A DNA stretch of 64,000 bases, taken from NCBI RefSeq assembly GCF_020859565.1, contig NZ_JAJHUO010000004.1, positions 153,842-217,841 on the forward strand. The letters run 5' to 3'. A program made the translations under genes and the position numbers. The stretch comes from Saccharothrix luteola. Its GTDB lineage: Bacteria; Actinomycetota; Actinomycetes; Mycobacteriales; Pseudonocardiaceae. Under the pieces are notes generated by a model. The model saw nothing but the letters and a program-made list of their open reading frames with translations, did no database searches and was not told the origin of the DNA. This document shows positions 25,961 to 34,220 of this stretch, piece by piece; positions within the stretch are counted from its first letter, which is position 1; every line of letters begins with the position of its first letter.

Positions 25961-26020
25961 GCGTCCTCATTCCCGGCGATCACGCTCTTCGATCGTCGGG
26001 AATCAGGACGCGAACGACCG
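25952..26020. repeat. 30-bp inverted repeat with a 9-base loop
   Basis: Bases 25952-25981 and 25991-26020 are inverted copies with two mismatches in 30. Both arms contain GGTCGTTCGCGTCCT or its complement. The structure immediately follows the tandem repeats and ends about 80 bases before the start of the exonuclease/polymerase gene. It could fold into a long cruciform or RNA hairpin. Confidence 0.8.
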
Positions 26021-26098
26021 ACTTCCAGGCGACCTCGCCCGCGACGCCGGAGGCGGCGCAATCCAACACTGTCGGTGCTGTCCTACACAATCAGAGCC

Positions 26099-27772
26099 AT
26101 GCTCATCGCTCTGGTGTCGGACGGCGGGAACGCGGGGCGGTTCCGCGTGCTCTCCGATGCCGGGGTGCCCGAAGGACCCGCGGTGGCGACGGCGGACCTG
26201 GCGGCGGCGGTGTCGGATCTGGAGGACCGGCACAGACCCCGGTGGCTGTGGGCGGAGACGGCGGAGGTCTACCCCGACCTGCTGGCACGCGGGGTGCGCG
26301 TCGAGCGGTGCCAGGACCTGGCGCACGTCGAGTACCTGCTGCTGGCCTACCAGGGGCGGCACGGCGAGCCGCGTGGCCTCGGCGCGGCCATCGCCCGGCT
26401 GCGCGGGCTGCCGGTGCCGCAGGACCACGGGCCGCGCAAGCGCGACGCCCAGCCGACCCTGTTCGAACCCGAGCAGCAGCGGCTGCCCGGCGACGCCGAC
26501 CCGCTCGACGCGGTGATCGCGGTGCACGTCGAGCAGCAGCGGCTGGTCGCCACGCTCGCGCACGCCGACCGCTTGCGGCTGCTGTTCGCGGCCGAGTCGG
26601 CCAGCGCGTTGGCCGCCGCCGAGATGACGCACTTCGGCCTCCCGTGGCGGGTGGACGTGCACGAGGAGTTGCTGGTGGACACGCTGGGACCGCGTCCGGC
26701 CAACGGCGTGCGCCCGGCCCGGCTCGCCGAGCTGGCCGACCGGATCACGGCGGCGTTCGGCGGCAAGCAGGTCAACCCCGACCACCCGCCGGGCATCGTG
26801 CGCGCGTTCGCCCGGGAGGGCATCGACGTGCCGTCGGCCCGCGCGTGGGTGCTCAAGGACGTCGACCACCCGGCCGTCGAGCCGCTGCTGGAGTACAAGG
26901 AACTTGCCCGGCTGTGGGTGGCGCACGGCTGGACGTGGCTGGACGCCTGGGTGGCGGACGGGCGGTTCCGGCCGGACTACGTGGTCGGCGGCGTGGTGTC
27001 CGGGCGGTGGGCGACGCGGGGTGGCGCGGCGTTGCAGATCCCGCGCACGCTGCGCACGGCGGTGCGGGCGGATCCGGGGTGGAAGCTGGTCGCGGCCGAC
27101 GCGGCGCAGCTGGAGCCGCGCGTGCTGGCGGCGTTGTCGAACGACCACAAGTTCACCGAGGTCTCCTCGGACGACGACCTCTACACGACGTTGGCCGCGG
27201 AGGCGTTCGACGGCGACCGGGGCAAGGCGAAGCTCGCCATGCTGTCCGCGATGTACGGCGGCACGGGCGGTGGCGCCGGTCCGGCGATGGCGGTGCTGCG
27301 CCGCCGTTTCCCCGAAGCCGTCGGGTACGTGGAGGCCGCCGCGCTGGCGGGCGAGCAGGGCCGGATGGTCCGCTCCCGGCTGGGCCGCACGAGCCCGCCG
27401 CCGTCGGCCGCGTGGCACGAGACGACCGGCAACGCCGACGACGGTGAGGACGCGGTGCGGCAGTCGCGGCGGGCGGCGCGGGACTGGGGCCGGTTCACCC
27501 GCAACTTCGTGGTGCAGGCCAGCGCGGCGGACTGGACGGCGGCGTTGCTCGGTGTGCTGCGGCGGCGGCTGCACCAGTCGGCGCCGGGCGCGCACCTGGT
27601 GTTCTTCCAGCACGACGAGGTGCTGGTGCACTGCACGCAGGAGCAGGCCGAGGTGGTGTGCGCGGAGGTGACGGCGGCGGGCGAGGAGGCGTCACGGCTG
27701 GTGTTCGGCGCGACACCGGTCCGCTTCCCGCTCAAAGCCGTGCCGGTCGACTCCTACGCCGACGCGAAGTAG
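26099..27772 (+). CDS. Bifunctional 3'-5' exonuclease/DNA polymerase (family A)
   Basis: 557 residues from ATG 26099. It is an actinobacterial family A polymerase-like protein, separate from PolA and with no 5'-3' exonuclease domain. The N-terminal third is exonuclease-like. The polymerase part has motif A in AADAAQLEPRVLAALS (about residue 345), an O-helix-like GKAKLAMLSAMYGG in place of the canonical RxxxKxxxFGxxYG, and motif C in VFFQHDEVLVH (about 505). The His-Asp-Glu of motif C and the Asp of motif A supply the metal ligands. The cellular role of this family is not well known; repair synthesis is plausible. Confidence 0.88.
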   Translation: MLIALVSDGGNAGRFRVLSDAGVPEGPAVATADLAAAVSDLEDRHRPRWLWAETAEVYPDLLARGVRVERCQDLAHVEYLLLAYQGRHGEPRGLGAAIARLRGLPVPQDHGPRKRDAQPTLFEPEQQRLPGDADPLDAVIAVHVEQQRLVATLAHADRLRLLFAAESASALAAAEMTHFGLPWRVDVHEELLVDTLGPRPANGVRPARLAELADRITAAFGGKQVNPDHPPGIVRAFAREGIDVPSARAWVLKDVDHPAVEPLLEYKELARLWVAHGWTWLDAWVADGRFRPDYVVGGVVSGRWATRGGAALQIPRTLRTAVRADPGWKLVAADAAQLEPRVLAALSNDHKFTEVSSDDDLYTTLAAEAFDGDRGKAKLAMLSAMYGGTGGGAGPAMAVLRRRFPEAVGYVEAAALAGEQGRMVRSRLGRTSPPPSAAWHETTGNADDGEDAVRQSRRAARDWGRFTRNFVVQASAADWTAALLGVLRRRLHQSAPGAHLVFFQHDEVLVHCTQEQAEVVCAEVTAAGEEASRLVFGATPVRFPLKAVPVDSYADAK

Positions 27773-27807
27773 CGGCTATTGCGCCGTTCGGCCCCTTGAT
27801 CGATCTT

Positions 27808-27825
27808 CATGAGAGCGCTCTCATG
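27808..27825. promoter_or_regulatory. CebR/CelR-like palindromic operator
   Basis: CATGAGAGCGCTCTCATG is a perfect 18-bp palindrome 63 bases upstream of the GH16 start. Its core TGAGAGCGCTCTCA differs at two symmetric positions from the cellobiose-responsive LacI-family operator TGGGAGCGCTCCCA used by CebR/CelR. It probably represses the glucanase until an oligosaccharide inducer is present. Confidence 0.65.
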
Positions 27826-27888
27826 AGTCGGAAGGCAATTTGTTGTCGTGCCGAACGCTAGAGGACAGTGACAAGGAGGTCACCGCTC

Positions 27889-29277
27889 ATGGAGTTCAGC
27901 CCGAGCAGACGACGACGCGTCCTCGCGACCGCTGCCGCCCTGATCACCGCCGTGCCGCTGGCGGTCGTCGCCACGATGTCGGCCAACGCCTCGGTGCCGT
28001 CCACCCCGCCGGGTTGGACCTTGCAGTGGAGCGACGACTTCAACGGCGCCGCGAACACCCTGCCGTCGTCCTCGAACTGGATCTTCGACCTCGGCCACGG
28101 CTACCCCGGCGGTCCGGGCAACTGGGGCACCGGCGAGATCCAGAACTACACCAACAGCACGAACAACATCAAGCTCGACGGCTCGGGCAACCTGCGCATC
28201 ACCGCCCTGCGCGACGGCTCGGGCAACTGGACGTCCGCCCGCATCGAGACCCAGCGGTCCAACTTCAAGCCGCCCGCGGGCGGCAAGCTCGCCATCGAGG
28301 GCCGCATCCAGATGCCCAACGTCACCGGCCAGGCCGCACTCGGCTACTGGCCCGCGTTCTGGGCGCTCGGCTCGCCGTACCGGGGCAACTACTGGAACTG
28401 GCCCGCCATCGGCGAGTTCGACATCATGGAGAACGTCAACGGCATCAACTCCGTGTGGGGCGTGCTGCACTGCGGCGTGAACCCGGGCGGGCCGTGCAAC
28501 GAGACCAACGGCCTCGGCGCGAGCCGCGCGTGCCCCGGCTCGACGTGCCAGTCGGCGTTCCACACCTACCGGTTCGAGTGGGACGACGGCGCCAAGGCGC
28601 TGCGCTGGTACGTGGACGGGCAGCAGTTCCACACCGTCACGCAGGCCCAGCTGGACGCGACCACGTGGAACAACATGACCAGCCACGCGGGCTACTTCCT
28701 GCTGCTGAACCTGGCCATGGGCGGCGCGTTCCCCAACGGCGTGGCGGGCTTCGGCACGCCGACCTCGGCCACCCAGTCCGGGCACTCGTTGGTCGTCGAC
28801 TACGTCGCGGTGTGGTCGGCGGGCGGCGGCACGCAACCCACGACCACGACCACCACCCAGCCCGGCGGCAGCGGGTGGGACGCGTTCAGCGACATCCAGG
28901 CCGAGCAGGCCACGTCGCGGTCCGGCGGTTCGATCGTGTCGGGTGACGGCGGGCAGGCGGTGGCGCAGCTGGGCAACGGCAACTCGCTGCGGTTCTCCGG
29001 CGTCCGGTTCGGCTCGCGCACCGCGACGCAGTTCGTCGCACGGGTCGCGTCCGGCGCGTCCGGCGGGGTGAGCGGGCTGGTCGAAGTGCGGCTGGACAGC
29101 CCGACCGCGGCGCCGATCGGCAGTTTCGCCATCGCCGACACCGGCGGCTGGCAGAGCTGGCGGACGGTGCCCGCGAACATCTCGGGCGTCACCGGCACGC
29201 ACGACGTCTACATCACGTTCACCAGCGGCCAGCCCGCGCCGTACGTGAGCGTGAACTGGATCCGCTTCGGCACGTGA
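27889..29277 (+). CDS. Secreted GH16 endo-beta-glucanase with a CBM6-like C-terminal domain
   Basis: 462 residues from ATG 27889, eight bases after AAGGAGGT. A signal peptide with a basic N-terminus (SRRRRVLATAAALITAVPLAVV) precedes a GH16 domain (~40-310) with the catalytic signature IGEFDIMENVNG (two Glu and an Asp, about residue 185). Typical substrate blocks include WYVDGQQFHTV and VDYVAVW. After a Thr-rich linker (TTTTTTQPGG) a ~130-residue domain from IQAEQATSRSGG looks like CBM6. It likely cleaves beta-1,3 or mixed-linkage glucans. A stem-loop follows at 29284. Confidence 0.93.
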   Translation: MEFSPSRRRRVLATAAALITAVPLAVVATMSANASVPSTPPGWTLQWSDDFNGAANTLPSSSNWIFDLGHGYPGGPGNWGTGEIQNYTNSTNNIKLDGSGNLRITALRDGSGNWTSARIETQRSNFKPPAGGKLAIEGRIQMPNVTGQAALGYWPAFWALGSPYRGNYWNWPAIGEFDIMENVNGINSVWGVLHCGVNPGGPCNETNGLGASRACPGSTCQSAFHTYRFEWDDGAKALRWYVDGQQFHTVTQAQLDATTWNNMTSHAGYFLLLNLAMGGAFPNGVAGFGTPTSATQSGHSLVVDYVAVWSAGGGTQPTTTTTTQPGGSGWDAFSDIQAEQATSRSGGSIVSGDGGQAVAQLGNGNSLRFSGVRFGSRTATQFVARVASGASGGVSGLVEVRLDSPTAAPIGSFAIADTGGWQSWRTVPANISGVTGTHDVYITFTSGQPAPYVSVNWIRFGT

Positions 29278-29283
29278 GGGCTC

Positions 29284-29323
29284 GTGGCGGGTCGCGCATG
29301 CCTCCTCCTGCGCGGCCCGCCAC
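29284..29323 (+). terminator. 15-bp stem-loop terminator after the GH16 gene
   Basis: GTGGCGGGTCGCGCA (29284-29298) pairs with TGCGCGGCCCGCCAC (29309-29323) with one G-T wobble, around a 10-base loop. It begins seven bases after the glucanase stop and ends before the next gene's preferred start. It makes a start at GTG 29284 for the AraC gene unlikely. Confidence 0.7.
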
Positions 29324-29331
29324 TACCATCT

Positions 29332-30006
29332 GTGCACGTGTACGCGGAACGCCCGTTCCCCGGTCTGGTCTGCGCGTGGCGCCGGACCACGACGTCGGCC
29401 GCGCCCGGCCTGGTCGTGCCGGACGGGTGCACCGACCTGATGTACTCGTCGGGGACGGGCGAGGTGTTCGTGGCCGGGCCGGACACGGTCGGGCACGTGA
29501 CGCGGTCGAGGCCGGGCACGTTGTTCGGCGTCCGGTTCGGTCCCGGCGTGGGGCCCTCGGCGTTCGGCGTGCCCGCGGTGGAGCTCCGCGACCAGCGCGT
29601 TGCGCTGTCGGAGCTGTGGGGTGCGTCGGCTCGACTGGAGGACGCCCTCGGCGCGGCCGAGGACCCGTGCCAGGTGCTGGCGTCGGCCGCCCTGGCCCGG
29701 TTGCGGGAGACGCCGCCGGATCCCGTGGTGGGCGTCATCGCGTCGTCCTCGGGGAGCGTCGGCGACCTGGCCTGGTCGCTGGGGCTCAGCACCCGGCAGC
29801 TGCACCGGCGCAGCCTGGCCGCGTTCGGCTACGGGCCCAAGGTGCTGCACCGCGTGCTGCGGTTCGACCGCGCGGTGAAGCTGGCGTGGCGGGGCGTGCC
29901 GTTCGCCGACATCGCCCACCGCACCGGGTACGCCGACCAGGCGCACCTGTCGCGCGAGGTGCGGGAGTTGGCGGGCGTGCCGCTGGGTCAGCTGATCCGG
30001 TCGTAG
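29332..30006 (+). CDS. AraC-family transcriptional regulator
   Basis: 224 residues from GTG 29332 (VHVYAERPFPG); GTG 29338 is an alternative. An N-terminal DUF6597-like sensor segment (VVPDGCTDLMYSSGTGEVFVAG) is followed by an AraC DNA-binding domain at ~135-220, with two HTHs: SVGDLAWSLGLSTRQLHRRS and VPFADIAHRTGYADQAHLSRE. It is not clear which gene it controls; the GH16 glucanase and the convergent terpene-cyclase-like protein are neighbours. Its stop overlaps the convergent gene by 19 bp. Confidence 0.9.
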   Translation: MHVYAERPFPGLVCAWRRTTTSAAPGLVVPDGCTDLMYSSGTGEVFVAGPDTVGHVTRSRPGTLFGVRFGPGVGPSAFGVPAVELRDQRVALSELWGASARLEDALGAAEDPCQVLASAALARLRETPPDPVVGVIASSSGSVGDLAWSLGLSTRQLHRRSLAAFGYGPKVLHRVLRFDRAVKLAWRGVPFADIAHRTGYADQAHLSREVRELAGVPLGQLIRS

Positions 30007-30851
30007 GCGCGCAACGCCTGCAACGCCTTGATGGTCACGATCGGTCGCCACTCGTAGGTGGTCACGGGCGTCCACGCGGCCCAGGGGAACGTCCAGCCGC
30101 CGTCGTCCTGCTGCTGTGCCGCCAGGGCGTCGAGGTCGGCGTTCACCTCGTCGTCGCTGAACCACCTCCGGGCCAGGCTGTCCGGTGTGGGCGCGTAGTC
30201 GTGCGGCTTGTGGGTCTCCCCTTCCGCGTACCCCTCGTGCGCCTTGCCTCCGCCGACGTCCACCAGTCCTTGCTCGCGCACGAGCTTCCCGAGCCGCTCG
30301 GCCTCCCGTTCGGCCCTCGGCCGGTCGGGCACGTGGTCGAGGAAGCGGACGCAGGCGGCGGCCTCGTACGGGTGGGTCTTGGTGAGTGCTTCGAGGTGCC
30401 GCCGGCAGAACTGCGTGGCGCCGTCCAGCCAGGCGTGCTCGACGCCCATCTTGTGCAGGACACCCGCCAGCAGGGCCGTGACCAGGAGGTCGCTGTCACC
30501 GGAGGGCTGCCACCACGGCGCCCGCAGGTCGTCGTGCCCGGTGTCCAGGCAGTTGGGCACGCCGCCGTCCGCGTGGGTGATCGTGGTCAGGAAGTCGCAC
30601 GCGCGCTCGGCGTGCTCGGTCACGCCGACCTCGTCGAGCAGCGACAACGCGGTGTAGGTGTGCAACGGCTGGCTCTCCGGGCCGCGTCCGTCGGGCTCCA
30701 GGGCGTGCCCGAAGCCGCCGTCGTCGTTGCGGTAGGCCAGCACGGCGGTCGCGACGGCCTCCCCGGGCCCGTCGTCGAAGAGGTGCGCGAACCGCCGTTG
30801 CTCGAGGACGCGTGCGTTGAGCCAGATGAAGGAACGTGCTGCTTCGATCAT
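29988..30851 (-). CDS. Terpenoid-cyclase-like (prenyltransferase/squalene-cyclase repeat) protein
   Basis: 287 residues from ATG 30851 (MIEAARSFIWLNARVLEQ); the frame upstream lacks support. The protein is built of alpha-alpha repeats with QW-type motifs such as AYRNDDGGFGHAL, ITHADGGVPNC and QQQDDGGWTFPWAAW. The acidic DxDD cyclase motif is not seen. Proteins of this kind are often annotated as hypothetical or prenyltransferase-repeat proteins with unknown substrate. It is convergent with the AraC gene. Confidence 0.85.
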   Translation of the reverse strand: MIEAARSFIWLNARVLEQRRFAHLFDDGPGEAVATAVLAYRNDDGGFGHALEPDGRGPESQPLHTYTALSLLDEVGVTEHAERACDFLTTITHADGGVPNCLDTGHDDLRAPWWQPSGDSDLLVTALLAGVLHKMGVEHAWLDGATQFCRRHLEALTKTHPYEAAACVRFLDHVPDRPRAEREAERLGKLVREQGLVDVGGGKAHEGYAEGETHKPHDYAPTPDSLARRWFSDDEVNADLDALAAQQQDDGGWTFPWAAWTPVTTYEWRPIVTIKALQALRAYDRIS

Positions 30852-31003
30852 GCCACCGACGGTATGCCCGCCGAGGTCCCGCGGTCTTGAACGGATCGGA
30901 CGTCCATCCCCCGGCAGGAGTAACCGTTCCGATAGCTCCATCGTGGCCGAGGCCCTGTGCCATCATCACCTCGGGGCAGTTCAGCGTGAGGGGAGCACGA
31001 ACG
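30852..31003. promoter_or_regulatory. Divergent intergenic region upstream of the type VII cassette
   Basis: These 152 bases separate the minus-strand cyclase-like gene from the plus-strand type VII cassette. They must supply the cassette promoter. GAGGGGAG just before 31004 is the ribosome binding site. No clear operator is visible. Confidence 0.4.
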
Positions 31004-31426
31004 ATGTTGGACGCCGGTGGCGGCGGGGGTGCCAAGCAGATCGGGTTCTTGGCGGACACTGTGTCCGCCGGACCAGCGGGTGCGGGGCTGGTGGCGAGCC
31101 AGACGCGCTTCAGCGTCGATCCGGAGCAGGCGCAGAAGCTGATCAACGGCTTGGCGGATGCGCGCGACCAGCTACAAGTGCTGTTCGACACCACTGCGAG
31201 GTCCGTGTTCACCGGGCCGCCCGGCAAGGACCCGTACAGCGAGTCGGCGGCAACGACGATCAAACAGACCGCCGGACCCGACCCCGGCGGCTACAGCTGG
31301 GCCAGCTCGAAGGCGATCGACGCCCTCAACAGTACGATCCAGAGCATCCAAGCCTCCCTGGACACCTACAAGAACCAGGATCAGGCCACCGCCGACGCCT
31401 TCACCGGCGGAGGGACTCAGTCGTGA
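31004..31426 (+). CDS. Small type VII substrate-like protein with a YxxxD signal
   Basis: 140 residues from ATG 31004. A Gly-rich N-terminus precedes two helical stretches (ridge SVDPEQAQKLINGLADARDQ and KAIDALNSTIQSIQASLDTY). The classic WxG turn is absent, but a C-terminal YKNQD (Y122-D126) fits the general T7SS secretion motif YxxxD/E, and the helical layout suits a PE/ESAT-6-like partner. It heads a four-gene operon with a DUF3558 lipoprotein, a WxG protein and EspG, which is the basis for the assignment. The stop overlaps the next GTG as GTGA. Confidence 0.72.
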   Translation: MLDAGGGGGAKQIGFLADTVSAGPAGAGLVASQTRFSVDPEQAQKLINGLADARDQLQVLFDTTARSVFTGPPGKDPYSESAATTIKQTAGPDPGGYSWASSKAIDALNSTIQSIQASLDTYKNQDQATADAFTGGGTQS

Positions 31427-32028
31427 GGCGAGCAACGCTGCTAATCCTGTCCGCGACGATCCTCATGGTCGCGTCGGGTTGTACGACCGAGAACGGCGGC
31501 ACCCCGTCGCCGCAAGGGACCACTGGCACCACCGCGGCAGGGACCACGACGTCGGCGGCAGCGGGCGAGGTCCCGGCCATCAGCGGCCCGGAGTTGGACC
31601 TCACCAAGTTCGACGGCCCTTGCGCGTTGTTGAAGGACGATCAACTCTCCGCCCGCGGCGTGACCAAGGCCGGCATCGAAAGCACGGACCACACCGGCAC
31701 GAACTGCCAGTGGTACCCGGACGACCGCGCGCTCGGCACGAGTTTCGTCGTCGCGCTGCTGGACAAGGCCAAGGGCCTCGACGGCGTCTACGCCAACCGG
31801 GAAGAACTCACGGTGTTCAGGCCGACCGAGATCGCCGGCTACCCGGCGGTCAACACCGACTTGACCGATGCCGCCCACGGCTCGTGCACGACCGCTGTCG
31901 GTGTGGCCGAGGGCGACGGCTTCGCGGTGCAGGTCCGGGTGAACGACAAGAAGCTGCCCGGGTACACCGACCCGTGCTCCGTGTCCAGCGAGATCGCGGA
32001 AACCGTGGTCGGGAACCTGAAGGGGTAG
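31423..32028 (+). CDS. DUF3558 lipoprotein
   Basis: 201 residues from GTG 31423. A lipoprotein signal (LLILSATILMVASGCT) is followed by a Thr/Ala-rich linker (TTGTTAAGTTTSAAAG) and a DUF3558 domain: FDGPCALLKDDQLSARG, NCQWYPDDRALG, and a later Cys pair (GSCTTAVGV, TDPCSV) that probably forms disulfides. DUF3558 lipoproteins accompany type VII and other secretion genes in actinobacteria, with unknown function. It is coupled to the preceding gene and three bases from the next. Confidence 0.9.
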   Translation: MRRATLLILSATILMVASGCTTENGGTPSPQGTTGTTAAGTTTSAAAGEVPAISGPELDLTKFDGPCALLKDDQLSARGVTKAGIESTDHTGTNCQWYPDDRALGTSFVVALLDKAKGLDGVYANREELTVFRPTEIAGYPAVNTDLTDAAHGSCTTAVGVAEGDGFAVQVRVNDKKLPGYTDPCSVSSEIAETVVGNLKG

Positions 32029-32031
32029 GAC

Positions 32032-33384
32032 ATGGCCGGTGATGTCGACAGCGACGGCATGGGTCTGCTCAACATGTGCGTCGCCCCGGAGCAGATCTAC
32101 CGCTGGTTCCAGGAGGGCAAAGGTCCCGACCAGACCACGGACGCCAGCCGCGACGCGTGGACGGGGATCTCCACCGGCCACTCCCAGATCAGCGAGTTGA
32201 TCAACGCGGCGGTCAAGGCGTCCGGCGCGGTGTGGGAAGGAGCCGCGGGCGACGCGGCCCGCGCAAACACCACGCCGTTGGCCAGTTGGTCGGACTTGAC
32301 CAGCGAGCTCGCCACGACCGCGGGCGACAACACGGGCGAGATCAGCCGTGCGTTCCGCGAGGCCAAGGACAACGTGCAAGAGCCCGTCCCGGTGCCGGAC
32401 AAGCCCTGGTACAACAGCGTGATCCCCTGGGACACCGACTACGACAACGCGGTCGAGCAGAGCCAGCAGGTCAACACGCACAACGTCCAGGTACTGGAGC
32501 GCTACGGCAGCTCCACGACCTCGGCCAGCGCCTCGATGCCGTACTTCCCCGAACCCGGCGAGATGAACGGGAGCGTCGAGAAAGAGGAAAAGCGCACCCC
32601 GCCGGTCAAGGAAGAGTTCAACAACAACACGAACAACACCAACAACAACACGAACACGAACACGAGCACCAGCAGCAGCACCACCAACACGGGCACGACG
32701 AAGCCGTCGTGGAGCGAACCGCCGTACATCACGCCGCCCGGTACGAACGACAACACGACCAAGCCGTCGTGGGTGCAGCCCGACCCCAACGGGCCCAAGC
32801 CCGACATCGGGTACCGGCCGCCGCCGCTGCCGCCCGACTCGCGGTTCCCGTCCGACCCGCGGTTGCCCTATGACCCCCGGTTGCCGTACGACCCGCGCAA
32901 CCCGAACGACCCCCGCAACCCCAACCACCCGAACAACCCCAACAACCCGCGCAACCGCGTGCCGGGTACGCCGCCGGGCAACCCCGGCCTGCCCGGTGGT
33001 GGCCGCGGGGGCGGTGGAGGCGGCGGTGGCGGTGGCGGTGGAGGCGGTGGAGGCGGCGGCATGGGTGCCGGCCGGATCCCCGGCATGGGCGGACCCGGCG
33101 GCATGGGCGGCGGGTTCGGGCCCGGCGGCGCGGCCGGCGTCATGGGGCACGGTGAGGGCCGCGGTGGCTTCGGGCCCGGTGGCGCGGGCGGGTTCGGGCC
33201 CAGTGGTGGCGCGGCTGGTGGTCGCGGTGGCCCCGGTGCCGGCGCCATGGGCGGCATGGGCGCCGGTGCGGCCGGTGGTCAGGGTGAAGAGGACAAGGAG
33301 CACAAGGCCGCCTCGTACCTCCAGGAGACCGAGGACATCTTCGGTGACGGCACGATGGTGGCCCCACCGGTCATCGGTGAATAG
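32032..33384 (+). CDS. WxG/PPE-like secreted protein with Asn-, Pro- and Gly-rich low-complexity tail
   Basis: 450 residues. Residues ~1-160 are helical, with a WxG turn in SGAVWEGAAGDAARAN (about residue 68), like a PPE or WXG substrate. The middle has an Asn/Thr/Ser run (codons 195-225, mostly AAC and ACG). Pro/Asn repeats follow (PYDPRLPYDPRNPNDPRNP), then a polyglycine run of about 18 residues and Gly-Met-Phe-Pro repeats. The protein ends with a conserved-looking acidic tail (ETEDIFGDGTMVAPPVIGE). EspG downstream binds PPE proteins, so this is its likely client. The low-complexity section is unusual even for this family. Confidence 0.83.
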   Translation: MAGDVDSDGMGLLNMCVAPEQIYRWFQEGKGPDQTTDASRDAWTGISTGHSQISELINAAVKASGAVWEGAAGDAARANTTPLASWSDLTSELATTAGDNTGEISRAFREAKDNVQEPVPVPDKPWYNSVIPWDTDYDNAVEQSQQVNTHNVQVLERYGSSTTSASASMPYFPEPGEMNGSVEKEEKRTPPVKEEFNNNTNNTNNNTNTNTSTSSSTTNTGTTKPSWSEPPYITPPGTNDNTTKPSWVQPDPNGPKPDIGYRPPPLPPDSRFPSDPRLPYDPRLPYDPRNPNDPRNPNHPNNPNNPRNRVPGTPPGNPGLPGGGRGGGGGGGGGGGGGGGGGGMGAGRIPGMGGPGGMGGGFGPGGAAGVMGHGEGRGGFGPGGAGGFGPSGGAAGGRGGPGAGAMGGMGAGAAGGQGEEDKEHKAASYLQETEDIFGDGTMVAPPVIGE

Positions 33385-33401
33385 CTGGAACAGGGGGGAA
33401 C

Positions 33402-34220
33402 GTGCTGCGCACCAGGGTGGCCATCCCGGTCGTCGCGCTCTACAACGCCTGGCAGGCCGAAGGTCTGCCGACGCTGCACAACGCGCTGCTGACCCAGGTC
33501 GACTTCGACGAGGACCAGCTCGCCGAGGGTGACGTCACGGTGCTGGCCGACCTCGCCCGTCGCGGTTGGGCCGAGCTGGAACGGCTCGGCCTGGCCCGCG
33601 GTCGGCAGGTGCACGCCGACCTCGGCCGGTCGCTGCGCCTGATCGCGGACGCGAGCGTCGAGTACTACGCGTTCTTCAACCAGGGCGACGACGATACCCG
33701 CACCGCGCTGGTGGCGCAGTCGGGTGACGAGGCGCTGCGCGTGGTGCTGCGGGCGGACAAGCACTTCGTGCTGGAGCCCGTCCGGGCCGAGGACGTGGTG
33801 CAGTCCCTGGTGTCCGCGCTGCCGGAGGCGAAGCCGGGACGCGGCGGCGTGCTCTCGCTGCCCGCCGACGCGCTGAACGACAAGCCGCGCCAACCGCGGC
33901 CGGACGAGGACGGCGGGTCGTTCCTGCAGGCCAGCCGGCCGACCGGCGCGCACGTGACCGAGGTGCAGCAGGTGCGCAAGCTGCTCGCCGAGCAACGCAC
34001 CGGCGGCGGCCAGCTGTACGCCGCACGACGTGACCGCTTCGGGCGCAAGCAGCGGTGCGCGGCGCCGTTGACGTACTTCGACACGATCACCGGCCGCTAC
34101 CTGTCGGCGAAGACGACCGGCGGCGACGGCACGCCGTGGATCACCGTGCAGCCGGCCGACTTCACCACCTTGCAGAACCGGTTGCGGCAGCTCAGCGCCG
34201 ACGCAGCGCCTCGCGGTTGA
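33402..34220 (+). CDS. EspG-family type VII secretion chaperone
   Basis: 272 residues from GTG 33402, after AGGGGGGA. EspG proteins bind cytosolic PPE substrates and deliver them to the ESX secretion machinery. The N-terminal PVVALYNAWQAEGLPTLHNA block, GWAELERLGLARGRQVHADL, and C-terminal DFTTLQNRLRQL match the family. It closes the four-gene cassette. No EccB/C/D/E or mycosin is present in the window, so a machine must be encoded elsewhere. It overlaps the convergent oxidase by 29 bp. Confidence 0.88.
   Translation: MLRTRVAIPVVALYNAWQAEGLPTLHNALLTQVDFDEDQLAEGDVTVLADLARRGWAELERLGLARGRQVHADLGRSLRLIADASVEYYAFFNQGDDDTRTALVAQSGDEALRVVLRADKHFVLEPVRAEDVVQSLVSALPEAKPGRGGVLSLPADALNDKPRQPRPDEDGGSFLQASRPTGAHVTEVQQVRKLLAEQRTGGGQLYAARRDRFGRKQRCAAPLTYFDTITGRYLSAKTTGGDGTPWITVQPADFTTLQNRLRQLSADAAPRG

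Noticed and set aside
29284-29331. Upstream GTG start for the AraC gene
   Set aside because: These bases form a 15-bp terminator stem-loop after the GH16 gene, so the start at 29332 is better.
32998-33060. Polyglycine run as a sequencing error
   Set aside because: Unlike the tract at 52681, the run uses mixed GGT, GGC, GGA and GGG codons, the frame continues correctly, and the C-terminal tail looks conserved.
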